Positions 47,055-56,625 are shown, counted from the stretch's first letter. The stretch: DNA of 64,000 bases from Myxococcales bacterium (GCA_020633435.1 JACKDP010000001.1:868001-932000); one strand, 5' to 3'. The notes: generated by a model not told the origin, from the letters alone. Translations and numbers: made by a program.

Positions 47055-47708
47055 ATGCAGCGCACCCCCGAGCCCGAGCTGATGGACCTGCCCGATCAGG
47101 CCGAGGCCTACGCCGCCGCCGACTTCTCGGCCTCGGACGCCGCCTTCGTCACCAGCTTTCTAGAGCAGTTTCCAGCACTTGCCGACGGCCCCGTCATCGA
47201 TCTCGGCTGCGGCCCGGGCAACATCGCCCTGCGCGTCGCGGCCGCGCTGCCCGATCGGGAGGTGGTGGGGGTGGACGGCTCGGCGGCGATGCTGGCCATC
47301 GCGCGGCGCGAGGCGGCCCGCCAGGCCGGCCAGGCCCGGTTCATCGAGGCCTTCCTCCCCGACGCCGGCCTGCCCGCGGCCACCTTCTCGGCGGTCGTCA
47401 GCAACAGCCTGCTGCACCACCTGCACGATCCCCAGGGCCTCTGGGCGACCGTCCGCCAGGTGGGCGCGCCGGGCGCCGCGGTCTGGATCGGCGATCTGCG
47501 CCGGCCCGCTACGCCCGAGGCCGCCCAGGCCCTCGTGGATCGCTACGCAGCGGGCGACCCCGACGTCCTGCGCCAGGACTTCCTGGCCTCGCTGCACGCG
47601 GCGTTCGAGGTGGAGGAGGTGCAGGCTCAGCTCGCCGCCGCCGGCCTCGACCTCCACGTCGAAGCCGTCGGCGACCGGCACCTGCGGGTGTGGGGCTACC
47701 TGGGCTGA
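47055..47708 (+). CDS. Class I SAM-dependent methyltransferase
   Basis: 217 aa from ATG 47055 (AGGA site 6-8 bases upstream; ATGs at 46998 and 47016 are alternatives). The SAM-binding motif I is VIDLGCGPGNIALRVA, motif II VVGVDGSAAMLAIAR, and SAVVSNSLLHHL matches motif III/IV of the small-molecule methyltransferase group. The substrate is unknown. It sits between two paralogous lipoproteins that point the other way, and only 11 bp separates its stop from that of lipoprotein B. Confidence 0.85.
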   Translation: MQRTPEPELMDLPDQAEAYAAADFSASDAAFVTSFLEQFPALADGPVIDLGCGPGNIALRVAAALPDREVVGVDGSAAMLAIARREAARQAGQARFIEAFLPDAGLPAATFSAVVSNSLLHHLHDPQGLWATVRQVGAPGAAVWIGDLRRPATPEAAQALVDRYAAGDPDVLRQDFLASLHAAFEVEEVQAQLAAAGLDLHVEAVGDRHLRVWGYLG

Positions 47709-47719
47709 GGGCGGCCGAG

Positions 47720-49458
47720 CTACCGGACCGTGAGCCGGTAGCCGTTCGGGAGCCAGCCATCGTTGCGCAAGGGAGAGATCGTGATGTGGTAGCGGACGCC
47801 CGCCTCGGCGTTGTACCGGAGGGTGCGCCTGCAGGCGCCGTCCGCGAAGTCCCGCCAGTCCCCGTTGGCCTCGGCCATGGACATCTGCGCTTCGATGCAG
47901 CCCCCATCCGGCTCGGTGAGCTCGAGGTCCACCACCTGGTCAGCCGGGACCTCCAGCTCGACGGTGTCCCAGTTGCGGGCGTGGATGACCGGACCGTCGT
48001 GGACATCCGGCCCGCGAATCAGGTGAGCGGGCGTCACCGAGAGCTCGTGACCCCCGTCACCGAAGTGCACCATCGTGTAGACGCCGGCCTCGAAGGTCGT
48101 CATCCAGACCTGCTCGCACCCGAAGGGCGCCATCTGGGAGACGATGGACTCGGCGTCGGCCCCCAGCAGGCGCGGGCGGATCTGGGGGTTGCAGGTCCCG
48201 CCCTGCTTCGTCATCGCGACGCGCCAGACGCCCGCCGTCGGCAGACGGAACGGCACCCGCGCGTAGTCGTCCATGTCCATGGGGCGCACCGCGGGCGCCA
48301 CGAACACCGGCTGGGGATCGCCAAAGTCGGCATGCACGTCGAGGACGGCGTCTGGGTTGGCGACCGCCAGCGAATAGAAGCCCGGGTCCAGGAAGCCTTC
48401 CCAGGCGCCCGCGCCGCAGGTGGCTGCGTCCTCCTCAGCGATGTACTCCGTGCGACCGTTGTCACGGTAGATCTTCCACTCCAGAGCTTGCGCCCGTTCG
48501 CAGGCCTCCGGCTTGACCACGACGTGGACGCGCTGGCGACGGTCGATCTGCCGGGTAAGGCCCCGCCAGAGATTGGGGAGGTTGCCCCGCTCGGGGGCGA
48601 GCGGCAGCACCTGGTCGGCCACGAGCTCCGGGCAGCAGCCCTGCCAGCAGTTGTCGAACCACCGGGTGCAGTGGTTGCCACAGGCGCTGCCGTAGGTGCC
48701 ATCAACCCGGCAGAAGCACTGCCCGTCGAGGCAGGCTGCGGGTCCGTTGGCCAGGTCGTCCCGGCAGGCGTTGCCGCAGGCCCCGCAGTGATCGACGTTG
48801 CCCATCAAGGTGTCGCCCAGCGGCGTGGCCAGCCCCGGGCAGCGGTACTCGCACTCCGCGTCGCCGCACGACGCCCGCGCCCCCGTGTCCTCGAAGGGGA
48901 TGTTCCCATCTCGCCCCACGTCGGACCACGCGTCCACGCAGTCGTGGCCACACGAGCCGCAGTTGCCGACGTCGGTCAGCAGGTCGGAGCAGTCCCCCCC
49001 GCAGAGGAACTCGTCGTCCGGGCAGCCCTCGCGGACGCACGCGCCATCCGAGCAGACGGCGCCGTCGCCGCAGTCACCGCACCGGCCCCCGCACCCATCG
49101 GGACCACACGCCCGACCGGCGCAGTCGGGCTCGCAGGCCATGCCGCCGGCGCCGCCCTGGCCGCCGGCGCCGCCCTGGCCACCGGCGCCGCCCTGGCCAC
49201 CAGCGCCGCCCTGGCCACCAGCGTGCCACCAGCGCCGCCCTGGCCCCAGCGCCCTGCCACCGCGCCGGCGGCCATGCCGCATGCCTCACCGCCGGCGCCG
49301 TCGCCGGCGCCGCCGCCCTGGCCGCCGGCGCCGCCCTGGCCACCGCCGTCGACCAGCGTGATCGGCCCCGACCCCGGCGGCGGCCCGTCACCATCGTCGC
49401 ACCCCGCCAGCGCCAGCGCCCCCGCAGCCACCAGTACCCATGTCATCCCTCGCCGCAT
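47720..49458 (-). CDS. Lipoprotein B, frameshifted in an 18-bp repeat
   Basis: Paralogue of lipoprotein A (44365-46755). It starts at ATG 49458 after AGGAG with a lipoprotein signal peptide (lipobox LAGC). The Gly-rich linker is encoded by tandem 18-bp units (GGQGGA per unit) at about 49150-49260. At about 49217-49227 a shortened 11-bp unit replaces an 18-bp unit, which changes the frame. The mature Cys modules (CGPDGCGGRCGDCGDG, GCPDDEFLCGGDC, NCGSCGHDC) and the beta-sandwich body follow intact to 47720 in the other frame (from about 49282). This is either a slipped-strand mutation, possibly phase variable, or a sequence error. Total length would be about 580 codons if repaired. Confidence 0.7.
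49140..49260. repeat. 18-bp tandem repeat with frame-breaking unit
   Basis: On the plus strand CCACCAGCGCCGCCCTGG-type units repeat about five times; one unit near 49217 is only 11 bp. The repeat codes for Gly-Gly-Gln-Gly-Gly-Ala in lipoprotein B. Confidence 0.8.
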
Positions 49459-49670
49459 GCTTTGCTCCTCTCTGCCAGGAATGGTCCCCGAGCCACGCTC
49501 GATGGGACCGCCACCACTCGACATGACAGGGATCGTAGCGGCGCAGGGCCCCGGGGGGTGTGACCCAGGGCGCCACCTGTTGACCTGGGACGCCATGGCA
49601 TTCGGCGACTGTCAGGAGGTGCCAGAAAGGCACCCCGGGGCGTCGTCTCCGGCAAGGGTACCTGGCCGGC

Positions 49671-50543
49671 CTATCGCCCCGTGGCGCGACCGAGCAGCTC
49701 CCACGCCGCCGTCTGCACGCGATACAGGCCGTTGGCGGAGGGGATGAGGCCGAAGACGCCCGCCACGGGGGCCTCGCCCCGGAAGTCGGCGCCCACGGGC
49801 ACGACGTCCAGGCCGGCGGCGCGGGCGAGCGCCAGCGCGCGCGGCAGGTGCCAGGCGCTGGTGATGACGGCGACGCGCTGCCAGCCGTGCTCGGCCACGA
49901 GGGCCCGCAGGGCGGCGATCTCCTCGCGGGTGTTGCGCGGCCCCGGGACGCGCACGATGGCCGCCTCGGGCACCCCCCACTCGGCCCAGAGCGCAGCGGT
50001 TTCCTCAGCCAGATCGCGCTCTTCCGCCTGCTGGATGCCCGCCACGGACGTGCCGCAGGTGACGAGCCGATCCACCTGGCCCGCCCGGAAGAGGCGGGCG
50101 GCGACGCGCAGGCGGTCCCCGGCGGGGCCGAGCTGGGGGGCGCCGTCGGGGCGCAGCGCCGTCCCGCCCCCGAGGACGAGCGCGGCGTCGAAGTGGCCCG
50201 TGGGCGCCGCCGTGAAGGGCGCCTCCAGGTGGCGCAGCAGCACCCCGCCCAGCCACAGGTTGCCGGCGAGGCTGTAGAGCAGCCAGAGGCCCCCGGCCCC
50301 GATGGCCGCGCGCGCGTGGCCCGCGGACAGGAGCGCGAGCACGCCCGCGTAGCCGAGCAGCCAGAGCGCGCCCGCCGGCATGGCCAGCCGGGCGATGGCC
50401 TTCTGGCCGACGAAGCCGCCGTCCAGGGCCAGCGCCACGCCGAAGGCCGCCGCGGGCAGCAGCAGCCAGGGCCAGCGCAGGCGCAGCGCCGCGAGGACGA
50501 AGCCGGCGAGGAGGGCGAGGGCGGCGAGGGTCAGCGAGGCCAT
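49671..50543 (-). CDS. YdcF/SanA-like DUF218 membrane protein
   Basis: 290 aa. The first about 105 residues are four hydrophobic helices, then the DUF218 domain: ALVLGGGTALRPDGAPQLGP (nucleotide-like loop), RLRVAARLFRAG, NTREEIAALR and ITSAWHLPRALALARAAG. ElyC/SanA/YdcF proteins act in envelope integrity or lipid carrier metabolism; the enzyme activity of this copy is not known. No neighbour indicates a pathway. The 212-bp stretch 49459-49670 before it has nothing clear. Confidence 0.85.
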   Translation of the reverse strand: MASLTLAALALLAGFVLAALRLRWPWLLLPAAAFGVALALDGGFVGQKAIARLAMPAGALWLLGYAGVLALLSAGHARAAIGAGGLWLLYSLAGNLWLGGVLLRHLEAPFTAAPTGHFDAALVLGGGTALRPDGAPQLGPAGDRLRVAARLFRAGQVDRLVTCGTSVAGIQQAEERDLAEETAALWAEWGVPEAAIVRVPGPRNTREEIAALRALVAEHGWQRVAVITSAWHLPRALALARAAGLDVVPVGADFRGEAPVAGVFGLIPSANGLYRVQTAAWELLGRATGR

Positions 50544-50685
50544 GCCGGGATGGTGGCGGCGTGAACGCCCGTTGTCACGTCCAGCGGGCCGGCCCGGTCA
50601 CACCTCCCCGCGCCCGGCGGCCTGGCGGCGGCGGCACGGCCGTTGCGCTCCTGGGGGCCCGTCGCCGCCCTCCCGAGGTGTCCCC

Positions 50686-52071
50686 ATGCGCCCGCTCGCC
50701 CTGCTCATCGCCCTCTGCCTGCCCCTCGCCGCCACCGCCGCCGAGCACCTCGCCGTCCTCGAGCTGCAGAACGCCTCGCCCCTGCCCGCCCCCGAGGTCC
50801 GCTACCTGACCGAGCGCGTCCGCGGCGTCGCCCAGGCCCACCCCGTCCCCGGCCTCGCGCTCATGACGCGCGCCAACCTGGCGGCGCTGCTGCCGCCCGG
50901 CGTCGATCTGGCCGACTGCGAGGGCGAGTGCGCCGTGGAGACGGGCCGCATCGTCGGGGCGGACTACGTGGTCGCGGGCGAGGTGGTGTCGCTCGGGGGC
51001 AGCCTGCGCGCCATCCTCACCCTGCACGCCACCGCCGACGGCAAGCAGCTCGCCGCGGTGCACGCCGGGGGCGCCGACGCGGTGGCCCTGGAGCGCGATC
51101 TGGCGCGGGCCGCGGACCGCCTGTTCGAGTCGCTGCCGGGCGCGTCGCCGCCGCCGCCGCCCCCCGCCCTGCTGCCCGCGGGGACGCTGCGCGTCACGAG
51201 CGAGCCCGCGGGCGCCGAGGTCTGGCAGGGCCACGCGCTCATCGGCCTGACCCCCCTCGCCCGCCCCATCGAGGGGGACTGGCGCGGCAACCTGGAGCTG
51301 CGCCTGGCCGATCACGTCTCCGGCTACCACTACGTCATGCTGCGGCCGGGGCGGGACGAGGCCGTGCATGTGCGCCTGCTGCCTCGGAAGTCCCGCGCGA
51401 CCATCCAGGCCCGCGACCCCGAGGGCCTGCCCTGCCAGGGCGACGTGCGCATCAACCAGGAGCGCGTCGGCAGCGCCCCGTGGGTCGGCGATCTGACGCA
51501 GGGGTCGTGGCGCGTCGACGTCGGCTGCGGCCACCGCACCGCCAGCCGCACCGTCTACTGGCCGAGCGCCCAGACCGTCGTGGAGCTGGAGGCCCACGAC
51601 CGCAGCATCCAGCTCGGGGCCGAGCTCATCGGCGCCGGCGGCTGGGAGCTGAACTACACCGGCTGGTTCGCCGACCGGGCCCGGGGCACCCTGCGCGCCG
51701 GCCTGGAGCTGCACGGCGGCCGCTTCCCCCTCGGCGAGGTCGATCCCGGCTACGAGGAGGCCGCCTGGCATGTGGGCATGCAGCTGCGCGTGGGCTTCGC
51801 GGTCACCCAGCGCGTCGACTGGACCTTCGACTTCACCGTGGACATCGCGTGGGCGAGCTGCGAGGACGACGCCGATCCGACGAGCGACTGCGCGCTCAAG
51901 GACCGGGTCGACGCCTTCGACCTCTTCCCGCTGATCGGGGGCGCGACGGGCCTGCGCTACGACCTGGGCGCCGTGGCGTTCGACACGGGCCTCTGGCTGC
52001 TCAAGCCGTTCATGTACCGCGAGCCTGGCGCGTCGGTGTCGCCCTACATGGGGGCGGCCGTGCTGTTCTGA
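50686..52071 (+). CDS. Exported PEGA-domain protein with barrel-like C-terminus
   Basis: 461 aa. ATG 50686 starts a signal peptide (ends ATAAE, about residue 20). Residues about 20-155 resemble the FlgO/CsgG-like N-terminal fold seen before PEGA domains (VLELQNAS, ADYVVAGEVV). Then comes a Pro run and a PEGA domain (about 163-230; VTSEPAGAEVWQGHALIGLTPL). The C-terminal 180 residues are beta-rich and end in AVLF with alternating hydrophobic residues, as in a small outer-membrane barrel. The role may be a surface-layer or envelope-bound scaffold; this is inference. The long upstream extension of the frame lacks a signal and is rejected. Confidence 0.75.
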   Translation: MRPLALLIALCLPLAATAAEHLAVLELQNASPLPAPEVRYLTERVRGVAQAHPVPGLALMTRANLAALLPPGVDLADCEGECAVETGRIVGADYVVAGEVVSLGGSLRAILTLHATADGKQLAAVHAGGADAVALERDLARAADRLFESLPGASPPPPPPALLPAGTLRVTSEPAGAEVWQGHALIGLTPLARPIEGDWRGNLELRLADHVSGYHYVMLRPGRDEAVHVRLLPRKSRATIQARDPEGLPCQGDVRINQERVGSAPWVGDLTQGSWRVDVGCGHRTASRTVYWPSAQTVVELEAHDRSIQLGAELIGAGGWELNYTGWFADRARGTLRAGLELHGGRFPLGEVDPGYEEAAWHVGMQLRVGFAVTQRVDWTFDFTVDIAWASCEDDADPTSDCALKDRVDAFDLFPLIGGATGLRYDLGAVAFDTGLWLLKPFMYREPGASVSPYMGAAVLF

Positions 52072-52081
52072 GGGGGGCGCG

Positions 52082-52717
52082 CTACCGGCGGGCGGCGCGG
52101 AGGGCGACGGCCTTGTCGACGAGGGCCTGGGCGCGCTCGCGGGCCTTGCGGGCCACCTTGCGGGCGTCGGCGGCCTTGTCGGCGGCGCGGCGCGCGGCGT
52201 CCTTGCAGGCCTCCATGGCCTCGGCGGCGCGGCGGGCCAGCTTCTGGGTGCCGGCGTCCAGGCGGGCGCGCTGGGCCTCCTCGAGGGCGCTGAGGCTGGC
52301 GGCGGCCTTGGAGCGAGCGCGAGCGGCCTGCTCGGCGGCGGCGCGGGCGGCGTCCAGGGCCTCCTCGGCCTTCTTGCGGGCCTTGCGGACGGCCTTCTTG
52401 CCCGGGCGCTCCTCGGCCTCGGGCGCCGGCTCGGGGGCCGGCTCGGGCGCCGGCTCCGCCTTCGGCGCCTTCGGGGCCTTCGGGGCCTTCGGCGCCTCCG
52501 CCGCGGGCGGCGGCTCGGCCACCGGCGGCGGCTCCTCAGCGGCGGGCTCGGCCAGGCGGCGGGCCAGCTCGGCCTCCTGCTCGGCGGTGGCCCGCTTCAT
52601 GTGGCTCGACACGTCCCAGTCCAGGCCCAGCGCCTCGATCTGCGCCTTGAGCTCCGCGAACTTCAGGCCGTGGTCCCGGGCGATCTCGTAGAGGAAGCGT
52701 CCCTTGTCTGCGCTCAT
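52082..52717 (-). CDS. IF2N-like N-terminus with histone H1-like Ala/Lys tail
   Basis: 211 aa from ATG 52717, eight bases after GGAG. The first about 55 residues (RFLYEIARDHGLKFAELK and SSHMKRATAEQEAELARRL) match the IF2 N-terminal nucleic-acid-binding helix pattern. A Pro/Glu/Ala linker (about 60-105) leads to a highly charged helical tail of Ala, Lys and Arg (about 105-211, KKAVRKARKKAEE and similar). It could be a nucleoid-associated or RNA-binding protein like the H1-like proteins of myxobacteria. No enzyme motif. The function is inferred from composition only. Confidence 0.7.
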   Translation of the reverse strand: MSADKGRFLYEIARDHGLKFAELKAQIEALGLDWDVSSHMKRATAEQEAELARRLAEPAAEEPPPVAEPPPAAEAPKAPKAPKAPKAEPAPEPAPEPAPEAEERPGKKAVRKARKKAEEALDAARAAAEQAARARSKAAASLSALEEAQRARLDAGTQKLARRAAEAMEACKDAARRAADKAADARKVARKARERAQALVDKAVALRAARR

Positions 52718-52811
52718 GTGCACTCTCCTTCAGCTCGGCGCGGACGATAGCAGATCCATCGATGACGCACCGCGTCAAAAGCATCGTCACCGCGTCAAAA
52801 GTGTCAAGCGG

Positions 52812-54611
52812 TCAACCGCCCCCGGCCAGCTCCTCGGCCAGCAGCTCCAGCTCCAGCCAGCGCTCCTCGGCGGCCACCAGCTCCCCCTGGGCGGCGGGGT
52901 GGCGGGCCAGGGCCGCGTGGAAGGCGGCGGGATCCGCGGCGGCCGCCGCCGGATCGGCGAACAGCGCCTCCAGCCGGACGATCTCGGCCTGCAGCGCCTC
53001 GACGCGGGCCTCCAGCGTCTCGCGCTCGCGCTCTTCCTTGTAGGAGAGCTTCGTGCGCGCCTTGGGGGCCCGCGCCGGCGCGGCGCGCGGCGGCTCGGCC
53101 TTCGCGGCGGGCGCGGCGGCCCCGGCCCCCTGCCGCACCGCGTCGCTCCAGCCGCCGGCGTACTCCATGGCGCCGCCCTGCCCGTCGAGCACCAGCGTGC
53201 TCGTCACCACCCGATCCAGGAAGTCGCGGTCGTGGGTGATGAGCAGCACCGTCGCCGGGTAGTCGGCCAGCAGCTCCTCCAGCAGCTCCAGCGTCTCGAG
53301 ATCCAGATCGTTGGTGGGCTCGTCCAGCACCAGCAGGTTGGCCGGCCGCGCGAGCTCCCGCGCGAAGAGCAGCCGCGCCAGCTCGCCCCCCGACAGGGAG
53401 CGCACCGGCCGCCGCATGTCCCGGCCCTGAAAGAGAAAATCCTGCAGGTAGCTGGCGATGTGCCGGGCCTCGCCGTGCACCATCACCTGATCGCTGCCCG
53501 GCACGCACAGGACCTCCTGCAGCGTGGCCTCGGGGTCCAGCTCGGCGCGGCGCTGGTCCAGGTAGAGCACCTCCAGGCCCGTCCCCTGCCGCACGCTCCC
53601 CCCGTCGGGGGGCAGGTCGCCCAGCAGCATGCGCACCAGCGTCGTCTTGCCGGCGCCGTTGGGGCCGACGATGCCCAGGCGGTCGCCGCGCAGCACCGTG
53701 AGGTCCAGGCCGGCCAGCAGGGTGCGCTCGCCGTAGCCCTTGCGGACGCCCTCGGCGGCCAGGACGACCTTGCCGGACGTGGCGCCGGCGTCGAGCCGGG
53801 CCCGGGCCGTGCCCATGACGCGGCGGACCTCGGCGCGCTCCTGCCGCAGCTCCCCGAGGCGGCGCAGGCGGCCCATGTTGCGGCTGCGGCGGGCCGTCAC
53901 CCCCCGGTGCAGCCAGTGCAGCTCCTCGGCCAGCTTCTTGTCGAGGCGGTTGAGCCGGCTCTCCTCGTCGAGGGCGAGCTGCTCGGCCCACGTCTCGAAC
54001 CGGTCGAAGGGCTCGTCGCGCCGGTGCAGCCGCCCGCGATCCAGCCAGAGCATCCCGCGGGCGAGCCGCCGCAGGAACGCGCGGTCGTGGCTGATGAGGA
54101 GCAGCGCCCCCCGGTAGCCCTCCAGGAACCGCTCCAGCCAGGCGATGGTGGGCAGATCCAGGTGGTTGGTGGGCTCGTCCAGCAGCAGCACGTCCGGCTC
54201 GCTGACGAGGGCCCGCGCCAGGGCCGCGCGCCGCAGCTCGCCCCCCGAGAGGCGCGCCGGGTCGGCCGCCCCGTCCACGCCCAGGCCGTCGAGCACCGCG
54301 TCGATGCGGTGGGTGGGCATGGGGTGCGTCGGGTCGACCCCCTCCTCGATCCAGGCCCGGACCTGCCGGTGGGCGCCGGCGTCCGGCGCCTGGGCCAGGA
54401 AGGCCACGCGGCTGGCGGGGCCCACCTGCCGGCGGCCGGCGTCGGGCTGGATCTGGCCGGCCAGGATCTTGAGCAGCGTGGACTTGCCGGCGCCGTTGCG
54501 GCCGATGAGGCAGAGCCGGTCACCCGCGTGCAGCGCGAGGTCCACGTCGGTGAAGAGGGCGGGCCCGCCGAAGGCGGCGCTCACGCCATGCAGGGTCAAG
54601 AGGGGCGTCAT
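52812..54611 (-). CDS. uup: ABC-F family ATPase, Uup-like
   Basis: 599 aa with two ABC modules and no membrane domain, so it belongs to the ABC-F ribosome-associated ATPases. First module: GRNGAGKST Walker A (about 38-46), LSGGELRRAALARAL signature, LLLDEPTNHLD. Second module: GPNGAGKTT, LSGGELARLLFAREL, LVLDEPTNDLD. A C-terminal coiled-coil tail (about 510-599, KLSYKEERERETLEARVEAL) points to Uup rather than EttA or YbiT. Such proteins act on the translating ribosome or DNA intermediates. It is divergent from msrA with a 97-bp intergenic region. Confidence 0.9.
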   Translation of the reverse strand: MTPLLTLHGVSAAFGGPALFTDVDLALHAGDRLCLIGRNGAGKSTLLKILAGQIQPDAGRRQVGPASRVAFLAQAPDAGAHRQVRAWIEEGVDPTHPMPTHRIDAVLDGLGVDGAADPARLSGGELRRAALARALVSEPDVLLLDEPTNHLDLPTIAWLERFLEGYRGALLLISHDRAFLRRLARGMLWLDRGRLHRRDEPFDRFETWAEQLALDEESRLNRLDKKLAEELHWLHRGVTARRSRNMGRLRRLGELRQERAEVRRVMGTARARLDAGATSGKVVLAAEGVRKGYGERTLLAGLDLTVLRGDRLGIVGPNGAGKTTLVRMLLGDLPPDGGSVRQGTGLEVLYLDQRRAELDPEATLQEVLCVPGSDQVMVHGEARHIASYLQDFLFQGRDMRRPVRSLSGGELARLLFARELARPANLLVLDEPTNDLDLETLELLEELLADYPATVLLITHDRDFLDRVVTSTLVLDGQGGAMEYAGGWSDAVRQGAGAAAPAAKAEPPRAAPARAPKARTKLSYKEERERETLEARVEALQAEIVRLEALFADPAAAAADPAAFHAALARHPAAQGELVAAEERWLELELLAEELAGGG

Positions 54612-54708
54612 GGCGGCGGTCTACCCCAGGCGTCGGCTCCGGCACAACGGGAGAAACAGTGCGAGCGCGTCGACGTACACTGGGCCGATGCCACCCCTGG
54701 AGGTCGCC

Positions 54709-55359
54709 ATGTTCTTCTCCCGCAAGCCCCTGACCGTCCCCGCCCCCGCCGACTGCCTGCCCGGCCGCGCCCAGCCCATGCCGGGGGCCACGGCGCACGC
54801 CGTCCACGGCCACCGCATCCGGCCCCCCTTCCCCGCCGGCCTCCAGACGGCCGTCTTCGGCATGGGCTGCTTCTGGGGGGCCGAGCGGCGCTTCTGGCAG
54901 ACGGCCGGCGTCTACGCCACCGCCGTGGGCTACGCCGCCGGCACCACCCCCAACCCCACCTACCGCGAGGTGTGCACCGGCCTCACCGGCCACAACGAGG
55001 TGGTGCTGGTGGTCTACGATCCGGCCGTGGTGCCCTACGAGCGCCTGCTGCAGGTCTTCTGGGAGAGCCACGACCCGACGCAGGGCATGCGCCAGGGCAA
55101 CGACGTCGGCACCCAGTACCGCTCGGGCATCTATGTGGCCGACGCCGCCCAGCAGGCGGCCGCCGAGGCCAGCCGGGCCGCGTTCCAGGCCGCGCTGACC
55201 GCCGCCGGCCACGGCGCCATCACCACCGAGATCGTGCCGGCCGGCCCCTTCTACTACGCCGAGGACGACCACCAGCAGTACCTGTACAAGAACCCGGGCG
55301 GCTACTGCGGCCTGGGAGGCACCGGCGTGCAGTGCCCCGTCGGGCTGGCGGCGTCGTGA
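54709..55359 (+). CDS. msrA: Peptide-methionine (S)-S-oxide reductase
   Basis: 216 aa. MsrA repairs oxidised methionine. The active-site MGCFWGAERRF (nucleophile Cys) is present, then AVGYAAGTTPNPTYREVCTGLTGHNEVV with the substrate-binding Tyr/Glu residues and FWESHDPT. The C-terminal YKNPGGYCGLGGTGVQCP carries recycling cysteines. ATG 54709 follows GGAGG. It has an N-terminal lead of about 50 residues, normal for the class; no signal sequence is evident. Confidence 0.95.
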   Translation: MFFSRKPLTVPAPADCLPGRAQPMPGATAHAVHGHRIRPPFPAGLQTAVFGMGCFWGAERRFWQTAGVYATAVGYAAGTTPNPTYREVCTGLTGHNEVVLVVYDPAVVPYERLLQVFWESHDPTQGMRQGNDVGTQYRSGIYVADAAQQAAAEASRAAFQAALTAAGHGAITTEIVPAGPFYYAEDDHQQYLYKNPGGYCGLGGTGVQCPVGLAAS

Positions 55360-55461
55360 GGCGCCGCGCCCCGATCGCGGCGAGCAGGCCTGATTTTCCT
55401 GGAGAATTGCAGCTTTCCGTCGTGATTGCCGCCTCTGGGCGAGCCTGCTAGCTTTCTCGCC

Positions 55462-56004
55462 GTGCACGTGATCGATCTGGATACCAGCCTCGTACACGCG
55501 ATGGCCGCGGGTGACCGCAGCGCCATGGGTGCGCTCTACGACCGCCATGCCTCCCTCCTCCTGGGGGTCGCGCTGCGGTTGCTCGGCGATCGCCCGGAGG
55601 CGGAGGACCTGGTGCACGACGTCCTGCTCGAGGCGTGGCAACGCGCGGACACCTATGACGCCAGCCGCGCGTCGGTGAAGTCGTGGCTGCTGCTCCGGCT
55701 GCGCAGCCGGGCCCTCGATCGCCTGCGCTCCGCCCGCCTGAGCCGCCGCGCCCCCGACGACGAGCTGGCCCGCCGCCCGGCCCACGCCCCCGAAGATCCC
55801 GCCCTCCAGCCCGATCGCGAGGGCCTCGGCGCCCGCGTCGAGGGCCTGCCCGACGCCCAGCACACGGTCGTCCGCCTCATCTACTTCGAGGGCCTGAGCG
55901 CGCGGGAGGCCGCCGAGCGGCTGGGCGTGCCCATGGGCACCGTGAAGTCGCGCCTGGCCGCCGGCCTGGAGAAGCTGCGCCACGCGCTGGGGGTGGCGGG
56001 ATGA
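55462..56004 (+). CDS. ECF sigma factor (ChrR/RpoE-type group)
   Basis: About 180 aa from GTG 55462 (a TTG at 55426 and a GTG at 55468 are alternatives; no strong ribosome site precedes any). Region 2 (ALYDRHASLLLGVALRLLGDRPEAEDLVHDVLLEAW) and region 4 (IYFEGLSAREAAERLGVPMGTVKSRLAAGLEKLR) are both complete. It overlaps the start of a cupin anti-sigma-like gene (ATGA), the arrangement of RpoE-ChrR pairs that respond to singlet oxygen or oxidative stress. Two other stress-linked genes, msrA and a YchJ-like gene, flank the pair. Confidence 0.9.
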   Translation: MHVIDLDTSLVHAMAAGDRSAMGALYDRHASLLLGVALRLLGDRPEAEDLVHDVLLEAWQRADTYDASRASVKSWLLLRLRSRALDRLRSARLSRRAPDDELARRPAHAPEDPALQPDREGLGARVEGLPDAQHTVVRLIYFEGLSAREAAERLGVPMGTVKSRLAAGLEKLRHALGVAG

Positions 56005-56624
56005 TCGATCTCGACGTCCTCACCGACTTCGTCCTGGGGGCCTTGTCCCCCGCCGAGCACGCCCGCGTGGAGGCGCTGGTCGCCGCCTCCCCGGCCCTGC
56101 AGGCCGACGTCCGCGCGCTGGCCGAGCTGCTCACCGCGGATCTCGGCGCGGCCCCCGTCGCCCCGGCCCCGGCCGGCCGCGACCGCCTGCTCGCGGCCCT
56201 GGCCCCGCGCCCGCGCCTGGCGGCCCTGGTGGACCGCGTCGCGGCCTTCGTCGGCCTGGCCCGGGAGGCCGCCGCCGCCCTCATGGCCTCCATCGACGCG
56301 CCCGACCGCTTCGCCCCGAGCCCGTGGCCCGGCATCGGGCTCTTCCACATCGAGCCGGGTCCCCGCTACGCCGGCGCCGAGGTGGGCTTCATCCGCATGG
56401 CGCCGGGCACGTGCTTCCCCCGCCACGGCCACGTCGGGACGGAGGTGAACCTCATCCTCCAGGGGGCGCTGCGCCTCGACGACGGCACCGTGCTCGGCCC
56501 GGGCGACACCTACGGCGGCGACGCCTCGGTGGTGCACGACTTCGAGGCGCTGCCGGGCGCCGATCTCATCCTGGTGGCCGTCCTGCAGGGGGATCTCGTC
56601 TTCCCGGCCCCAGACGCCGACTGA
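56001..56624 (+). CDS. ChrR-like cupin anti-sigma factor lacking the zinc-binding motif
   Basis: 207 aa; ATG 56001 overlaps the ECF sigma stop. The N-terminal about 90 residues are a helical anti-sigma-like part, but the HxxxCxxC zinc motif of ChrR is absent (no Cys there). The C-terminal cupin domain keeps metal ligands His142, His144, Glu148 and His179 (RHGHVGTEVNLILQG). It probably holds the sigma factor inactive until a signal reaches the cupin. Known ChrR proteins use zinc in both domains, so loss of one site is unusual. Followed two bases later by the YchJ-like gene. Confidence 0.75.
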   Translation: MIDLDVLTDFVLGALSPAEHARVEALVAASPALQADVRALAELLTADLGAAPVAPAPAGRDRLLAALAPRPRLAALVDRVAAFVGLAREAAAALMASIDAPDRFAPSPWPGIGLFHIEPGPRYAGAEVGFIRMAPGTCFPRHGHVGTEVNLILQGALRLDDGTVLGPGDTYGGDASVVHDFEALPGADLILVAVLQGDLVFPAPDAD

Positions 56625-56625
56625 C

